Assembly (NCBI GenBank): GCA_900767695.1
Contig: CAAGAC010000130.1
Span: 1 to 19,873 of the forward strand
Direction of reading: 5' to 3'
Length of the DNA: 19,873 nucleotides
DNA from: an uncultured Succinivibrio sp.
GTDB lineage: Bacteria > Pseudomonadota > Gammaproteobacteria > Enterobacterales > Succinivibrionaceae
Positions 4,992 through 12,132 of the stretch are shown here, in pieces (the stretch's first letter is position 1; the number at the start of each line of letters is the position of its first letter). The translations under genes were made by a program, and so were the position numbers. The notes under the pieces were generated by a model. It had not been told where the DNA came from. It did not search any database and was given only the letters and a program-made list of their open reading frames with translations.

Positions 4992-6353
4992 ATGGACGCA
5001 GCGCGCAGCGCCAGAAGGCTCAAGGCCCAGGCTTTTGGCATCACCGCCGACGGATGCGGGATCTTCCACGCGTCCGGGATGGACATCGAGGTGCCGCTTG
5101 CCGTGCCCGGCGACTTTGCCGAAATAGAGGTTCTGCCTTCTAATGGCAAAGGCCGCCGCCGCAAGGGCCGGCTCCTGGGCATCATCACACCATCTCCTGA
5201 TCGCGCACCTGAAGACGTCATCTGCCCCTGCCAGGGCAGCTGCGGCGGCTGCCCGCTCGGCCTCATGTCGGAGGCGGCGCAGCTCAGGCTCAAGCGCGAG
5301 ATGCTCGCCGCCTCGCTGCGCAAGGCCGGGATCAAGAGGATTGATCTCCCTGCAGTGTCGCCATCCGATCCTGGAGTATCGCGCTTCAAGGGGATCAGGT
5401 TCTTTGGCGATGATGGCGAGCGGGTGATCCAGGGCTTCTACCGCCGCGGCAGCCATGAGCTGGTCGGGGCGCCATCCTGCCCCCGCGAATGCGCCTGGTT
5501 CGGCACCCTCGCTGGCGCCGTTGCCGATTTGGCATCTTCCCTGCGCGTGCGGGCCTATGATGAGGCTGAGCGCGCGGGAGTGCTGCGCGCGATCGCCATG
5601 CGCGACTGCGGCGATGGCGGGACCATGGCCGTGGTGACGCATGCAGGAGAGCTTGACCCGGGATTTGCAAAGGCGCTTGCCGCTCTCATGAAGGAGCGAG
5701 GCATCGCCTCCTCGTGGACGCTCAGAAACGACTCCCCAGGCAACAGCATCATGGGCGGGAACCTTTCGCACCTTGCAGGGGCGCGCGCGGTGGAGGCAAG
5801 GCTCAACGGCTTTTCCTACAGCGCGGGCCCCCGCACCTTCCTGCAGGTGAACTATCCCGTAGCGCAGCGCCTCTACTCCAAGGCGCTCTCGTGGTGCGGG
5901 AGCGATCCCGAGGGCACGGCGCTCGATCTCTGCTCCGGGGCGGGGGCGATGACGCTCCCGCTGGCGCGTTCCTTCAGGAAGGCCGTGGGAGTCGAGATAG
6001 TGGAGGAGGCGGTGGAGGCTGCAAGGCTCAACGCCAGGATGAACCATGTCGGCAACGCCGAGTTCATAGCAGGCGATCTCACCAAGGTGCTGCCAGGACT
6101 CATTTCAGGCGATGTCTCGGCCGCCATTGCAGATCCCTCGCGCCGCGGCCTGGGCGCGGATGCCTGCCGCGCGCTGTGGCCGCTGCGCCGCGGCGCGAGG
6201 CTTGCCCTGGTGTTCTGCGGGCTTGGCGCGCTCGAGCGCGATCTGCCAGTGATAGTCGAGGGCGGCTTTGCCGTGCGCCTCGCGCAGGGCTTTGACATGT
6301 TTCCCGGATCATCGGCGCTCGAGTCGCTGGTGCTCCTTGAGAAAGAAAGATGA
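4992..6353 (+). CDS. 23S rRNA (uracil-5-)-methyltransferase, RlmD/RumA-like
   Basis: A 453-residue SAM-dependent RNA m5U methyltransferase of the RumA/TrmA family. Residues 8-70 form a TRAM-like RNA-binding domain ('VPLAVPGDFAEIEV'). C78, C84, C87 (CPCQGSCGGC) and C163 match the C-x5-C-x2-C...C 4Fe-4S ligands of E. coli RumA. 'FLQVN' precedes the SAM loop 'LDLCSGAGAM' (about 311-320). The catalytic Cys is C409, but its motif is FCGLGALERD in place of the usual SCNPATLARD, and DPPR is DPSR. The ending 'DMFPGSSALES' matches DMFPHTxHxES. The ATG follows GGAGG by 6 nt. It is first of a tight operon; the next gene overlaps its stop by 4 nt. I cannot decide between U1939 (RlmD) and U747 (RlmC) specificity from motifs; the length fits RlmD. 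Confidence 0.85.
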   Translation: MDAARSARRLKAQAFGITADGCGIFHASGMDIEVPLAVPGDFAEIEVLPSNGKGRRRKGRLLGIITPSPDRAPEDVICPCQGSCGGCPLGLMSEAAQLRLKREMLAASLRKAGIKRIDLPAVSPSDPGVSRFKGIRFFGDDGERVIQGFYRRGSHELVGAPSCPRECAWFGTLAGAVADLASSLRVRAYDEAERAGVLRAIAMRDCGDGGTMAVVTHAGELDPGFAKALAALMKERGIASSWTLRNDSPGNSIMGGNLSHLAGARAVEARLNGFSYSAGPRTFLQVNYPVAQRLYSKALSWCGSDPEGTALDLCSGAGAMTLPLARSFRKAVGVEIVEEAVEAARLNARMNHVGNAEFIAGDLTKVLPGLISGDVSAAIADPSRRGLGADACRALWPLRRGARLALVFCGLGALERDLPVIVEGGFAVRLAQGFDMFPGSSALESLVLLEKER

Positions 6354-6787
6354 TGAAGGTGCCAAAGGGCATGGAATGGCTGTGGTTTGCATCGCTTTCA
6401 GCGCTGTTCGCGGCGCTGACGGCGATCCTCGCCAAGGTGGGGATCGAGGGCGTAAATTCCAATCTTGCGACGGCGATCAGGACTGCGGTGGTCCTGGCGC
6501 TCGCCTGGGGCATAGTGCTCTGCGACGGCAGCGCGCGGGCTGTGGGGCAGATAAGCCCCAGGTGCTGGATCTTCCTGATCCTCTCAGGACTTGCCACCGG
6601 GGCCTCGTGGCTCTGCTACTTCAGGGCCATCCAGCTTGGCGAGGTCTCGAAGGTGGTTCCCATAGACAAGTTGAGCACGGTGCTCACGATCATCCTCGCG
6701 CTCGTCATATTCCACGAGACGTTCACGCTTAAGACCGCGCTTGGGATCGTGCTCATCACCGCGGGCACGCTGGTCATTACGCTTTGA
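6350..6787 (+). CDS. Half-size EamA/DMT-family membrane protein
   Basis: A 145-residue integral membrane protein with one EamA repeat of about five hydrophobic segments (roughly 10-30, 42-60, 72-90, 94-112 and 120-143). The C-terminal 'GEVSKVVPIDKLSTVLTIIL' then 'FHETFTLKTALGIVLITAG' is the typical second half of an EamA domain. Full-length drug/metabolite transporters carry two such repeats, so this one would have to act as a dimer. The substrate is unknown. Its ATG overlaps the end of the methyltransferase gene (ATGATGA), which implies translational coupling. A start at 6353 (second ATG) is equally possible. Confidence 0.82.
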   Translation: MMKVPKGMEWLWFASLSALFAALTAILAKVGIEGVNSNLATAIRTAVVLALAWGIVLCDGSARAVGQISPRCWIFLILSGLATGASWLCYFRAIQLGEVSKVVPIDKLSTVLTIILALVIFHETFTLKTALGIVLITAGTLVITL

Positions 6788-6798
6788 AGGAGGCTTTC

Positions 6799-7161
6799 AT
6801 GAAGGGTGACATTAGGATCAAGAGGGCCTATGAGGCACCGAGCACCGATGACGGGACCCGGGTGCTCGTGGACAGGCTGTGGCCGCGCGGATTGTCCAAG
6901 GACAAGGCCGCGCTCGATCTCTGGGCCAGGGATATCGCCCCGTCAAACGATCTGCGCAAGGCCTACCACGCCTCCGGCGACTATGGCGTCTTCCGCGAGG
7001 CCTACTTTGAGGAGATGAAGTCAAATCCAGCCGCGCAAGGCTTCATTTCATCGGCGCGCGCGTTTCTTGCCAAGGGGCCGCTCACGCTCGTGGGAGGCTC
7101 GCGCGAGATCCTAAAAAGCAATGTGTCGGTGCTAAGGGACTGGCTTGAGGAGCAGGAATGA
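6799..7161 (+). CDS. DUF488 family protein (YeaO-like)
   Basis: A 120-residue soluble protein of the DUF488 family, recognised by 'TRVLVDRLWPRGLSKDKAALDLWARDIAPSNDLR' split across residues 20-55 and the later 'LTLVGGSREILKSN' region. The family's biochemical role is not established. The ATG at 6799 is chosen because AAGGAGG sits 6 nt upstream; a TTG at 6784 overlapping the previous stop would add five residues but has no ribosome site. It is 11 nt after the EamA gene and overlaps the next gene by 4 nt, so it is inside the operon. Confidence 0.85.
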   Translation: MKGDIRIKRAYEAPSTDDGTRVLVDRLWPRGLSKDKAALDLWARDIAPSNDLRKAYHASGDYGVFREAYFEEMKSNPAAQGFISSARAFLAKGPLTLVGGSREILKSNVSVLRDWLEEQE

Positions 7162-7457
7162 GGCGACCCAGGATCCGCATCACCTTGGTTGAGCGCAAGG
7201 GCGCGCGCGGATGCCACCGCGGCCACCGCGTGGGCGACAGCTGGGACTTTGACACGCAGCGCGGCGCGCTCTGCCCGATGGCCATGCACGTTGCCTTCAT
7301 CTACGCCGACATCCTGCGCTACGGCGGCAGCGTGCCAGGCGAGGAGCCGGGCACCGCGCGCTTCTGCTGCCCCGATCCTGACACCATCAACGTCTTCCGC
7401 GTCGAGGCGGTAGACGGCAGCGCACCGCAGGCCGTTCCCTTCCGCAGGCAGGACTGA
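7158..7457 (+). CDS. TIGR04076 family small Cys-containing protein
   Basis: A 99-residue protein matching the TIGR04076 pattern: 'RGCHRGHRVGDSWDFD' near 18-32, 'ALCPMAMHVAFIYADILRYGGSVP' near 37-60 and 'RFCCPDPDTINVFRVE' near 68-83. The conserved Cys (19, 39, 70/71) and His suggest metal binding, but no activity is known to me. These proteins are frequent in anaerobes. The ATG overlaps the DUF488 stop (ATGA), making it the last gene of the four-gene operon. A strong hairpin follows at 7481. Confidence 0.8.
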   Translation: MRRPRIRITLVERKGARGCHRGHRVGDSWDFDTQRGALCPMAMHVAFIYADILRYGGSVPGEEPGTARFCCPDPDTINVFRVEAVDGSAPQAVPFRRQD

Positions 7458-7480
7458 GGCCTGAGCTAAAAGAAAGCAGA

Positions 7481-7505
7481 AGGCCCCGCCATCGGCGGGG
7501 CCTTC
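7481..7505. terminator. Terminator hairpin between convergent operons
   Basis: AAGGCCCCGCC (7481-7491), loop ATC, GGCGGGGCCTT (7495-7505), an 11-bp perfect stem. On the minus strand a T-rich tract (CTGCTTTCTTTTAG) follows, so it should end the pyrBI transcript. It lies between the two stop codons and may also serve the plus-strand operon. Confidence 0.75.
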
Positions 7506-7521
7506 GAGCTTGAGGGGTGTG

Positions 7522-8037
7522 TCAGTCCTTCGACTCAAGCCCGTTGTACTTGAGCACGGTGTCGCGGGTGAACTCGCGCTCGCAGTAGTGGCAGCGCATC
7601 ATCACCGTGCCGCTTTTGTCGGTGCGGATGAGGAAGCGCGGGGTGGCGCCCTTCTCGATGTGGGTGATGCAGTTGCTGTTGGGGCACTTGAAGTCGCCCA
7701 CGGTCTCGTGCGGGAGCCTCAGGTTGTACTTGTCGATGACCTTGTAGTCCTTGATCTCGTTGATCGTGGCGTTGGGGGCAAGGATCGCCAGCTGCTCGGT
7801 CTGGGAGGGCGAGAAGGTGACGTTCGCGATCTTGATGAGATCCTTCTTGCCAAGCTGGCCCGAGTGCAGGTTGAAGCCCACGGTCAGCTCCTTGTCCTTG
7901 CTCAGGAACTTGAACATGCGCAGGATGTTGATGGCCTGGCCCGGGGCGATGTGGTCTATGACGGTGCCGTCGGCGATGGCCTCGACCATCAGCTTGTCCT
8001 TTGAAACCCCAGTTTCGTTGGCTTTCTTCTCTGACAT
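7522..8037 (-). CDS. pyrI: Aspartate carbamoyltransferase regulatory chain
   Basis: A 171-residue regulatory subunit of aspartate transcarbamoylase. It binds the effectors CTP and ATP in its N-terminal domain ('VEAIADGTVIDHI', 'KKDLIKI') and the catalytic trimers through a zinc domain. The zinc ligands are visible: C118 and C123 in CPNSNC, C149 and C152 in CHYC. E. coli PyrI has 153 residues; the extra length is mainly an N-terminal extension and a loop before CHYC. The start lies 1 nt past the pyrB stop, and its ribosome site AAGGAG lies inside the last pyrB codons, so the two are translationally coupled. Confidence 0.97.
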   Translation of the reverse strand: MSEKKANETGVSKDKLMVEAIADGTVIDHIAPGQAINILRMFKFLSKDKELTVGFNLHSGQLGKKDLIKIANVTFSPSQTEQLAILAPNATINEIKDYKVIDKYNLRLPHETVGDFKCPNSNCITHIEKGATPRFLIRTDKSGTVMMRCHYCEREFTRDTVLKYNGLESKD

Positions 8038-8038
8038 C

Positions 8039-8962
8039 TTAAATCTCCTTGTTCATGACCAGGGCCAGGATGGCTTCGCGCGCGAACACGCCGTTCGCGG
8101 CCTGCCTGAAGTAGTAGGCGTGCGGGTTGCTGTCGACGTCGGTGGTGATCTCGTCGATGCGGGGCAGCGGGTGGAGGATCTTCATGTTCTCGCGGGCCGA
8201 GTCGAGCATCGAGGAGGTGAGGATGTACTTCGAGCGCAGGTTCTGGTACTCGGTCTCGTCGAAGCGCTCCTTCTGCACCCTGGTCATGTAGAGGATGTCC
8301 ACCTCGGGGATGACCTCCTCGAGGGTGCTGTGGAAGGAGTACTTGATCCCCCTCTTGTCGAGGATGTCGAGGATGTACTGCGGCATGGCCAGCGAGTCCG
8401 GGGCAACGAGCATGATCTCGGCGTTGTAGAGCGAGAGCGCTTCTGCCAGCGAGTGGACGGTGCGGCCGTACTTGAGGTCGCCGACGAAGGCGATCTTTAT
8501 GTGGTCGAGATGGCCCTGGGTCTCGTAGATGCTGAAGAGGTCGAGCATGGTCTGGGACGGGTGCTGGTTGGCGCCGTCGCCTGCGTTGATGACCGGCACC
8601 GGAGAGATGTCGGCAGCGAGCCTGGCCGCGCCCTCGCGGTTGTGGCGGATGACAAGCGCGTCTGTGTAGGAGGTGATGATGCGGATGGAGTCCATCAGGG
8701 TCTCGCCCTTCTTGCCTAGCGAGGTGTTGGCGGCGTCAGGGAAGCCGATGACCTGTCCGCCCAGGCGGTGGATGGCGGTCTCGAACGAGAGCCTGGTGCG
8801 GGTCGAACCCTCGAAGAAGGTCACGCCGATGAGCTTGTTCTTGAGGAGATCGTTCCTTGGATGAGCTTTGAGCTCGCGTGCGGTCTTCAGGACGAGCTCT
8901 ATATGCTCTTTAGTAAACTCAGAGACCGAGATGATGTCTTTTTGGAAGAGAGGATTGGTCAT
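8039..8962 (-). CDS. pyrB: Aspartate carbamoyltransferase catalytic chain
   Basis: A 307-residue catalytic subunit that condenses carbamoyl phosphate with aspartate, the first committed step of pyrimidine synthesis, in the cytoplasm. The phosphate-binding motif STRTR is at 53-57, the mobile loop 'SLGKKGETL' with the catalytic Lys near 84, 'GDGANQHPSQ' around 128-137 with His134, and 'HPLPRIDEI' near the end. Length matches E. coli (311). It forms the pyrBI operon. AAGGGA lies 5 nt before the ATG. The leader starts with a hairpin, but I do not find the U-rich attenuator and leader peptide of the E. coli operon. Confidence 0.97.
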   Translation of the reverse strand: MTNPLFQKDIISVSEFTKEHIELVLKTARELKAHPRNDLLKNKLIGVTFFEGSTRTRLSFETAIHRLGGQVIGFPDAANTSLGKKGETLMDSIRIITSYTDALVIRHNREGAARLAADISPVPVINAGDGANQHPSQTMLDLFSIYETQGHLDHIKIAFVGDLKYGRTVHSLAEALSLYNAEIMLVAPDSLAMPQYILDILDKRGIKYSFHSTLEEVIPEVDILYMTRVQKERFDETEYQNLRSKYILTSSMLDSARENMKILHPLPRIDEITTDVDSNPHAYYFRQAANGVFAREAILALVMNKEI

Positions 8963-9012
8963 TGTTGTCCCTTTTAACTGGCTTGTGAAACAGTTGGGAA
9001 CGGGACGCTCGT

Positions 9013-9043
9013 GCTTTCAGGAGACAGCGCTGTTCCTGAAAGC
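9013..9043 (-). promoter_or_regulatory. Hairpin at the inferred pyrB transcript 5' end
   Basis: GCTTTCAGGA (9013-9022) and TCCTGAAAGC (9034-9043) form a 10-bp inverted repeat enclosing the palindrome ACAGCGCTGT. It overlaps the predicted start site (about 9040), so it could be an operator for a dimeric regulator or a 5'-end stabilising stem. Confidence 0.55.
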
Positions 9044-9046
9044 CGC

Positions 9047-9055
9047 ATTATACCA
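9047..9055 (-). promoter_or_regulatory. pyrBI promoter, extended -10
   Basis: On the minus strand TGGTATAAT carries a perfect TATAAT (plus 9047-9052) preceded directly by TGn, an extended -10. The hexamer at 17 nt spacing (AAAGGA) is a poor -35, consistent with extended -10 use. Confidence 0.65.
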
Positions 9056-9126
9056 AAGGCCCGGCGTGATCCTTTAGCCACGTGCCGGCTGAATTGATAT
9101 CAAACGGAAAAATAACGGAAACAAAA

Positions 9127-9148
9127 AGGCTCCCAAAACCGGGAGCCT
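9127..9148 (-). terminator. Flagellin transcript terminator
   Basis: AGGCTCCC (9127-9134) pairs with GGGAGCCT (9141-9148); on the minus strand the stem is followed by TTTTTGTTT. It separates the flagellin gene from the pyrB promoter. A second stem, CCGGCTCC/GGAGCCGG (9160-9193), lies between it and the flagellin stop codon. Confidence 0.8.
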
Positions 9149-9212
9149 GAGCGGAGACCCCGGCTCCAATTTGCAGGAGGAAGCCGGAGCCGGAGTCGTT
9201 GCAGATTTTCAG

Positions 9213-10190
9213 TTAGCCAAGCAGGGACAGGGCCAGCTGAGGCAGGCTGTTGGCCTGGGTGAGCATGGAGGAAGCAGCCTGCTGCACGATGCTCTGGGCA
9301 GACAGGTTGGAAGCCTCTTCCGCGTAGTCGGTGTCGCGGATCCTCGACCTGGCGTCAGACTCGTTGTTGGCAACGTTGGTCTGGTTGTTGATGGTGGAGC
9401 TGAGGCGGTTCTCAAGGGCGCCGAAGTCGCCGCGCTTCCTGTCGATGATGTTGATGACCTTGTCGATTGCGCCGAGCGTGGCCTGTGAGGCGGATGATGT
9501 GCTGACATTCCAAACGGCGTACTTGGTTCCAGCAATATCGGCCTTGTTGCCAGAGGTCTCTACCAGAGTCTTGTCGGCACCGACATCTTCGCCCACAGCC
9601 TTTGCCAAGGATGCGAGGGAGTAATCCTCGGTGTCCGTCTTGTACTTGCCATCATTGTCCATGAGCCTCATGTCAAGCTTGAGAACGTCGTTCTGGTTGG
9701 CGCCAACCTGGAAGTTGACCTGGGCGTTTTCACCTTTCTGCTGAACGACGGACTTGGAGCCGTCGCCGAAGTTGGATAGGATGGTCTTGCCGCCGTAGGT
9801 GGTCTTGGAGGCTATGCGAGTGATCTCCTTGGACAGCTGGGTGACCTCGGCCTGGATGGAGGCGCGGTCCGACGAGGTGTTGGTGCCGTTTGCAGACTGC
9901 ACGGCCAGAGTGCGGATGCGCTGGAGCATGGTGGTCATTTCGTCCATGGAGCCTTCAACCGTCTGGGTGAGTGCGATGGCGTCATTGGCGTTGCGGTTGC
10001 CCTGGTTGAGGCCGTTGATCTGCGAGGTCAGGCGGTCGGAAATCTGGAGGCCAGCGGCGTCGTCCTTGGCGCTGTTGATGCGCAGGCCGGTGGACAGCCT
10101 GTTGTAGGTGGTGGCCAGGCTGTTGGTAGCCTTGTTAAGGGAGGACTGGCCCCTCAGGGAGGTCACGTTGGTGTTTACATAAAGTGCCAT
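9213..10190 (-). CDS. fliC: Flagellin
   Basis: A 325-residue filament subunit, exported by the flagellar type III system. The N-terminal D0/D1 region ('NTNVTSL', 'LSTGLRINSAKDDAAGLQI', 'ANDAIALTQTVEGSM') and C-terminal region ('LSSTINNQTNVANNESDARSR', 'QAASSMLTQANS...LSLLG') are canonical. The middle, surface-exposed part is short (roughly residues 140-240), so this is a compact flagellin. 'LQRIRTLAVQSANGTN' at 89-104 carries the Leu-Gln-Arg contact of TLR5-recognised flagellins. The start at 10190 has AGGAG 8 nt upstream; in-frame codons further up have no ribosome site. The interior is rich in Ser, Thr, Asn and Asp and could be the target of the Maf protein at 814-3036. A sigma-28-like promoter lies about 120 nt upstream. 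Confidence 0.96.
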   Translation of the reverse strand: MALYVNTNVTSLRGQSSLNKATNSLATTYNRLSTGLRINSAKDDAAGLQISDRLTSQINGLNQGNRNANDAIALTQTVEGSMDEMTTMLQRIRTLAVQSANGTNTSSDRASIQAEVTQLSKEITRIASKTTYGGKTILSNFGDGSKSVVQQKGENAQVNFQVGANQNDVLKLDMRLMDNDGKYKTDTEDYSLASLAKAVGEDVGADKTLVETSGNKADIAGTKYAVWNVSTSSASQATLGAIDKVINIIDRKRGDFGALENRLSSTINNQTNVANNESDARSRIRDTDYAEEASNLSAQSIVQQAASSMLTQANSLPQLALSLLG

Positions 10191-10309
10191 AATTCTTTCT
10201 CCTGCAATGTATTTGGGGTTTCTTGCCCCTTGCAATTTGATTAACGGCCCTCCCGCCGGCTTCCTTAAGGAATTTTTTTGACTTCTTCGTCTTTTTTGAA
10301 AAAACGAAT

Positions 10310-10336
10310 TTATCAGATTGATTTAAAATTCATTTA
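10310..10336 (-). promoter_or_regulatory. Sigma-28 (FliA) type flagellin promoter
   Basis: On the minus strand TAAA (plus 10333-10336), then exactly 15 nt, then TCTGATAA (plus 10310-10317). This matches TAAA-N15-GCCGATAA at all four -35 core bases and six of eight -10 bases. The leader would be about 110 nt and includes TTCC-TTAA-GGAA and GGGG...CCCC stems. Confidence 0.65.
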
Positions 10337-10540
10337 TTCGAAAGGTCATGCTGGAGCCTCCTGCGGCAGGTCGCTTTTGACGCTAAAAGACGCTAAAAAA
10401 GGCTTTGCCGCACACTACCCACAAGATCCAACACCTTTCCCACAGAGTCGCCTCAAGGGCGGGGGAAGGGCATTCTTCCGCCAGCGGCCGGGATTTTGGG
10501 AGGCAGGCGGCAGAGTTTTGATGCAGGCATTTGCAATCCC
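10337..10540. other. Gene-free spacer with a tandem repeat
   Basis: No gene is visible. GACGCTAAAA occurs twice in perfect tandem (10379-10398). A TTTCCCACA, one mismatch from a DnaA box, lies at 10437-10445. The remainder shows nothing recognisable. Confidence 0.4.
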
Positions 10541-10569
10541 TTTACAACGCCTTATTTATCCGATATCAT
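10541..10569 (+). promoter_or_regulatory. Promoter of tRNA-Trp
   Basis: TTTACA (10541-10546), a 17-nt spacer, and TATCAT (10564-10569), ending 17 nt before the mature tRNA. Good sigma-70 spacing and position. Confidence 0.65.
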
Positions 10570-10586
10570 GTTGCGCATTCACCAAT

Positions 10587-10662
10587 AGGGGCGTAGTTCT
10601 AGCGGTAGAACAGCGGTCTCCAAAACCGACGGTCGAGAGTTCGAATCTTCCCGCCCCTGCCA
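10587..10662 (+). tRNA. tRNA-Trp (CCA anticodon)
   Basis: A 76-nt cloverleaf with acceptor AGGGGCG pairing with CGCCCCT, discriminator G and encoded CCA. The anticodon loop CTCCAAA gives CCA, decoding UGG. The sequence closely resembles E. coli tRNA-Trp. No clear terminator follows, so transcription may continue into the holD-like gene 72 nt downstream. Confidence 0.95.
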
Positions 10663-10734
10663 CTCTGTGAATACTCCTCTATCAATAACTTCAAACGCTT
10701 AAGCCATCCTCGCGATATCGACATGGAGCGCGGC

Positions 10735-11568
10735 ATGGAAAAAGTCCTGTCCGATGACACCTTCCTTTTCTGGGATCTGCGTCCAGGCGGCCTGAAGCCG
10801 GCCATCTCCCCTGATAGTGCTGCGTCTGAACTGGCAAAGCCAGATGAAAGCCCTGCTGCGCCGCAGACGCAGGGGGCGCCATCTGCTAAGCCCGCCGCAA
10901 AAGCGGCTGAGGCTCAGGCCTCGCAGGCGCATGCCCAGCCTGCGGGCGCATCGACCGCACCTGCGGCATCAGCCATGAAGCCTGCCTCAATGACGGCAGA
11001 ATCTCCCGCGCCCGCAGCAATGCATGAGATTTCAGAGGAGGAATGGCTTGCAGGCGTTACCCCTAACGAAAAGGCTCAGGCGCCATCCCCAATGCCGCAG
11101 AGCAAGGTTGCAGCTCAAGCTTCGCAGGCTCACATTGAGCAAGTCCCGCTGCCACAGCGCGCGGAGCCTCAGGGCTTGGACGCGCACCAGGGCGGAATTG
11201 TCCATGGGGAACCGCAGATGCGTGGGGCAGCTGCCATGCAGCCTCAGGCGGCCGTGCCGCCTGCTTTTGGAGATCCTTCCGGAGATCCTTCTGTTCCTTC
11301 CTATCCTGGCTGGCACCTTCGCAAGAAGCGCGCCGACGTGTTCGTCGATCTGCAGTCAGGCACCCCGTTTCTAAAGCCCCTGTGTGACTACCTCAAGTCA
11401 AAGGGCCTGTCAGTGCTCGGCTACGATCCAAAGCTCCACTACCTTCCTTACGACGTGATCCTCGCCGACAAGGCAAGGCTCGGAACCGAGGGCCGCTGCG
11501 CGGCCCTCGATGGCGGCAAGGCCGCCGTCTGGGCCTTCCTCAAGCGCTCCTTTGCAGGGATGCTCTGA
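10735..11568 (+). CDS. HolD-like protein (DNA polymerase III psi subunit) with long low-complexity linker
   Basis: A 277-residue protein directly upstream of rimI, the position of holD in E. coli. Its N-terminus 'TFLFWDLRPGGLKP' lines up with the chi-binding end of HolD ('GITQWSLRRPGALQG': W, LR, PG, L shared). The last 75 residues ('ADVFVDLQSGTPFLKPLCDYL' to 'AAVWAFLKRSF') could be the globular psi fold and end like HolD ('ARAALWQQI'). In between lie about 170 residues rich in Ala, Pro, Gln, Ser and Met, including the repeated SQAH, absent from the 137-residue E. coli protein. The start at 10735 has GGAG 6 nt upstream; the ATG at 10723 has none. It overlaps rimI by 1 nt. Psi links the clamp loader to chi and SSB. 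The assignment rests on context and short motifs. Confidence 0.6.
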   Translation: MEKVLSDDTFLFWDLRPGGLKPAISPDSAASELAKPDESPAAPQTQGAPSAKPAAKAAEAQASQAHAQPAGASTAPAASAMKPASMTAESPAPAAMHEISEEEWLAGVTPNEKAQAPSPMPQSKVAAQASQAHIEQVPLPQRAEPQGLDAHQGGIVHGEPQMRGAAAMQPQAAVPPAFGDPSGDPSVPSYPGWHLRKKRADVFVDLQSGTPFLKPLCDYLKSKGLSVLGYDPKLHYLPYDVILADKARLGTEGRCAALDGGKAAVWAFLKRSFAGML

Positions 11569-12098
11569 TGGGCGCCTACATCCTTAATCGCGCCAAGGAT
11601 CCCAACGTGCGCTGCGAGACTGTCACCGAGGCCCGGGTGAGCATGATCGACGCGCTCGAGCTCATAGAGCAGCGCACCCAGAAGAACCCCTGGAGCGCGC
11701 AGTCGCTGGGGGAGTGCTTCTCGGACTCCTACCGCACCGCGGTGCTTTTCGTGGGCGGTGATCCCCAGGGCTTTGCGGTCATCTACAACACCAGGTTCAC
11801 GACCGATCTGCTCAGCATCGGCGTCGACCCGATGTACCAGGGCCGCGGCTACGGCAGGTTCCTTTTGCGCTGCATCCTGCAGGAGGCCCTGGCGGCAGGT
11901 GCCGATGAGTGCTTCCTCGAGGTGCGCGTCTCAAACGCGCGCGCGATCTCGCTGTACAAGAGCTTCGGCTTTGAGAACGCGGGGCTGCGCAAGGGCTACT
12001 ACGGAGCATCGTCCGCAGGCCCCGCCGAGGACGCCTACACGATGGTCCTGCACGACATCAGGAAAAGCCCAGGACTTGCCGGGGTGGCTGACGCTTAA
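11568..12098 (+). CDS. rimI: Ribosomal-protein-alanine acetyltransferase (RimI)
   Basis: A 176-residue GNAT acetyltransferase; RimI acetylates the N-terminal Ala of ribosomal protein S18. It shows the acetyl-CoA loop 'VDPMYQGRGYG' (86-96), E118 in 'FLEVRVSN' and Y130 in 'SLYKSFGF', matching the catalytic Glu103 and Tyr115 of E. coli RimI, plus 'NPWSAQSL' near 40 and the closing 'GYYGASSAGPAEDAYTMVL'. It is about 28 residues longer than the E. coli protein (148), mostly at the N-terminus; an ATG at 11643 would give about 151 residues. The TGATG overlap with the upstream holD-like gene favours the start used here. Confidence 0.9.
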   Translation: MGAYILNRAKDPNVRCETVTEARVSMIDALELIEQRTQKNPWSAQSLGECFSDSYRTAVLFVGGDPQGFAVIYNTRFTTDLLSIGVDPMYQGRGYGRFLLRCILQEALAAGADECFLEVRVSNARAISLYKSFGFENAGLRKGYYGASSAGPAEDAYTMVLHDIRKSPGLAGVADA

Positions 12099-12107
12099 GC
12101 GATGGCG

Positions 12108-12132
12108 GGGAAGGCGCCTTGGGCGCCTTCCC
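12108..12132. terminator. Hairpin after rimI
   Basis: GGGAAGGCGCC (12108-12118), loop TTG, GGCGCCTTCCC (12122-12132), an 11-bp perfect stem 10 nt past the rimI stop. No T-run follows, so it may be a weak or T-less terminator. Confidence 0.6.

Noticed and set aside
4941..6047. A 368-codon open frame on the minus strand
   Set aside because: It is antisense to the RlmD-like gene. High GC keeps the opposite strand free of stops, and its composition (Arg/Ala/His-rich) and lack of motifs mark it as a shadow.
7751..8719. 322-codon plus-strand frame opposite pyrBI
   Set aside because: Shadow of pyrB and pyrI, which are unambiguous.
8963..9060. E. coli-like UTP-sensitive attenuator with leader peptide ahead of pyrB
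   Set aside because: I looked for a U-rich pause tract, a leader peptide and a terminator stem with a T-run. Only a 5'-end hairpin and a weak 5-bp stem are present.
9094..9103. TTGATATCAA palindrome upstream of the pyrB promoter as an FNR site
   Set aside because: The half-sites match TTGAT/ATCAA but lack the 4-bp spacer that FNR requires, so it is probably chance.
10278..10670. 130-codon plus-strand frame
   Set aside because: It runs through the tRNA-Trp promoter and gene and has no ribosome site or family pattern.
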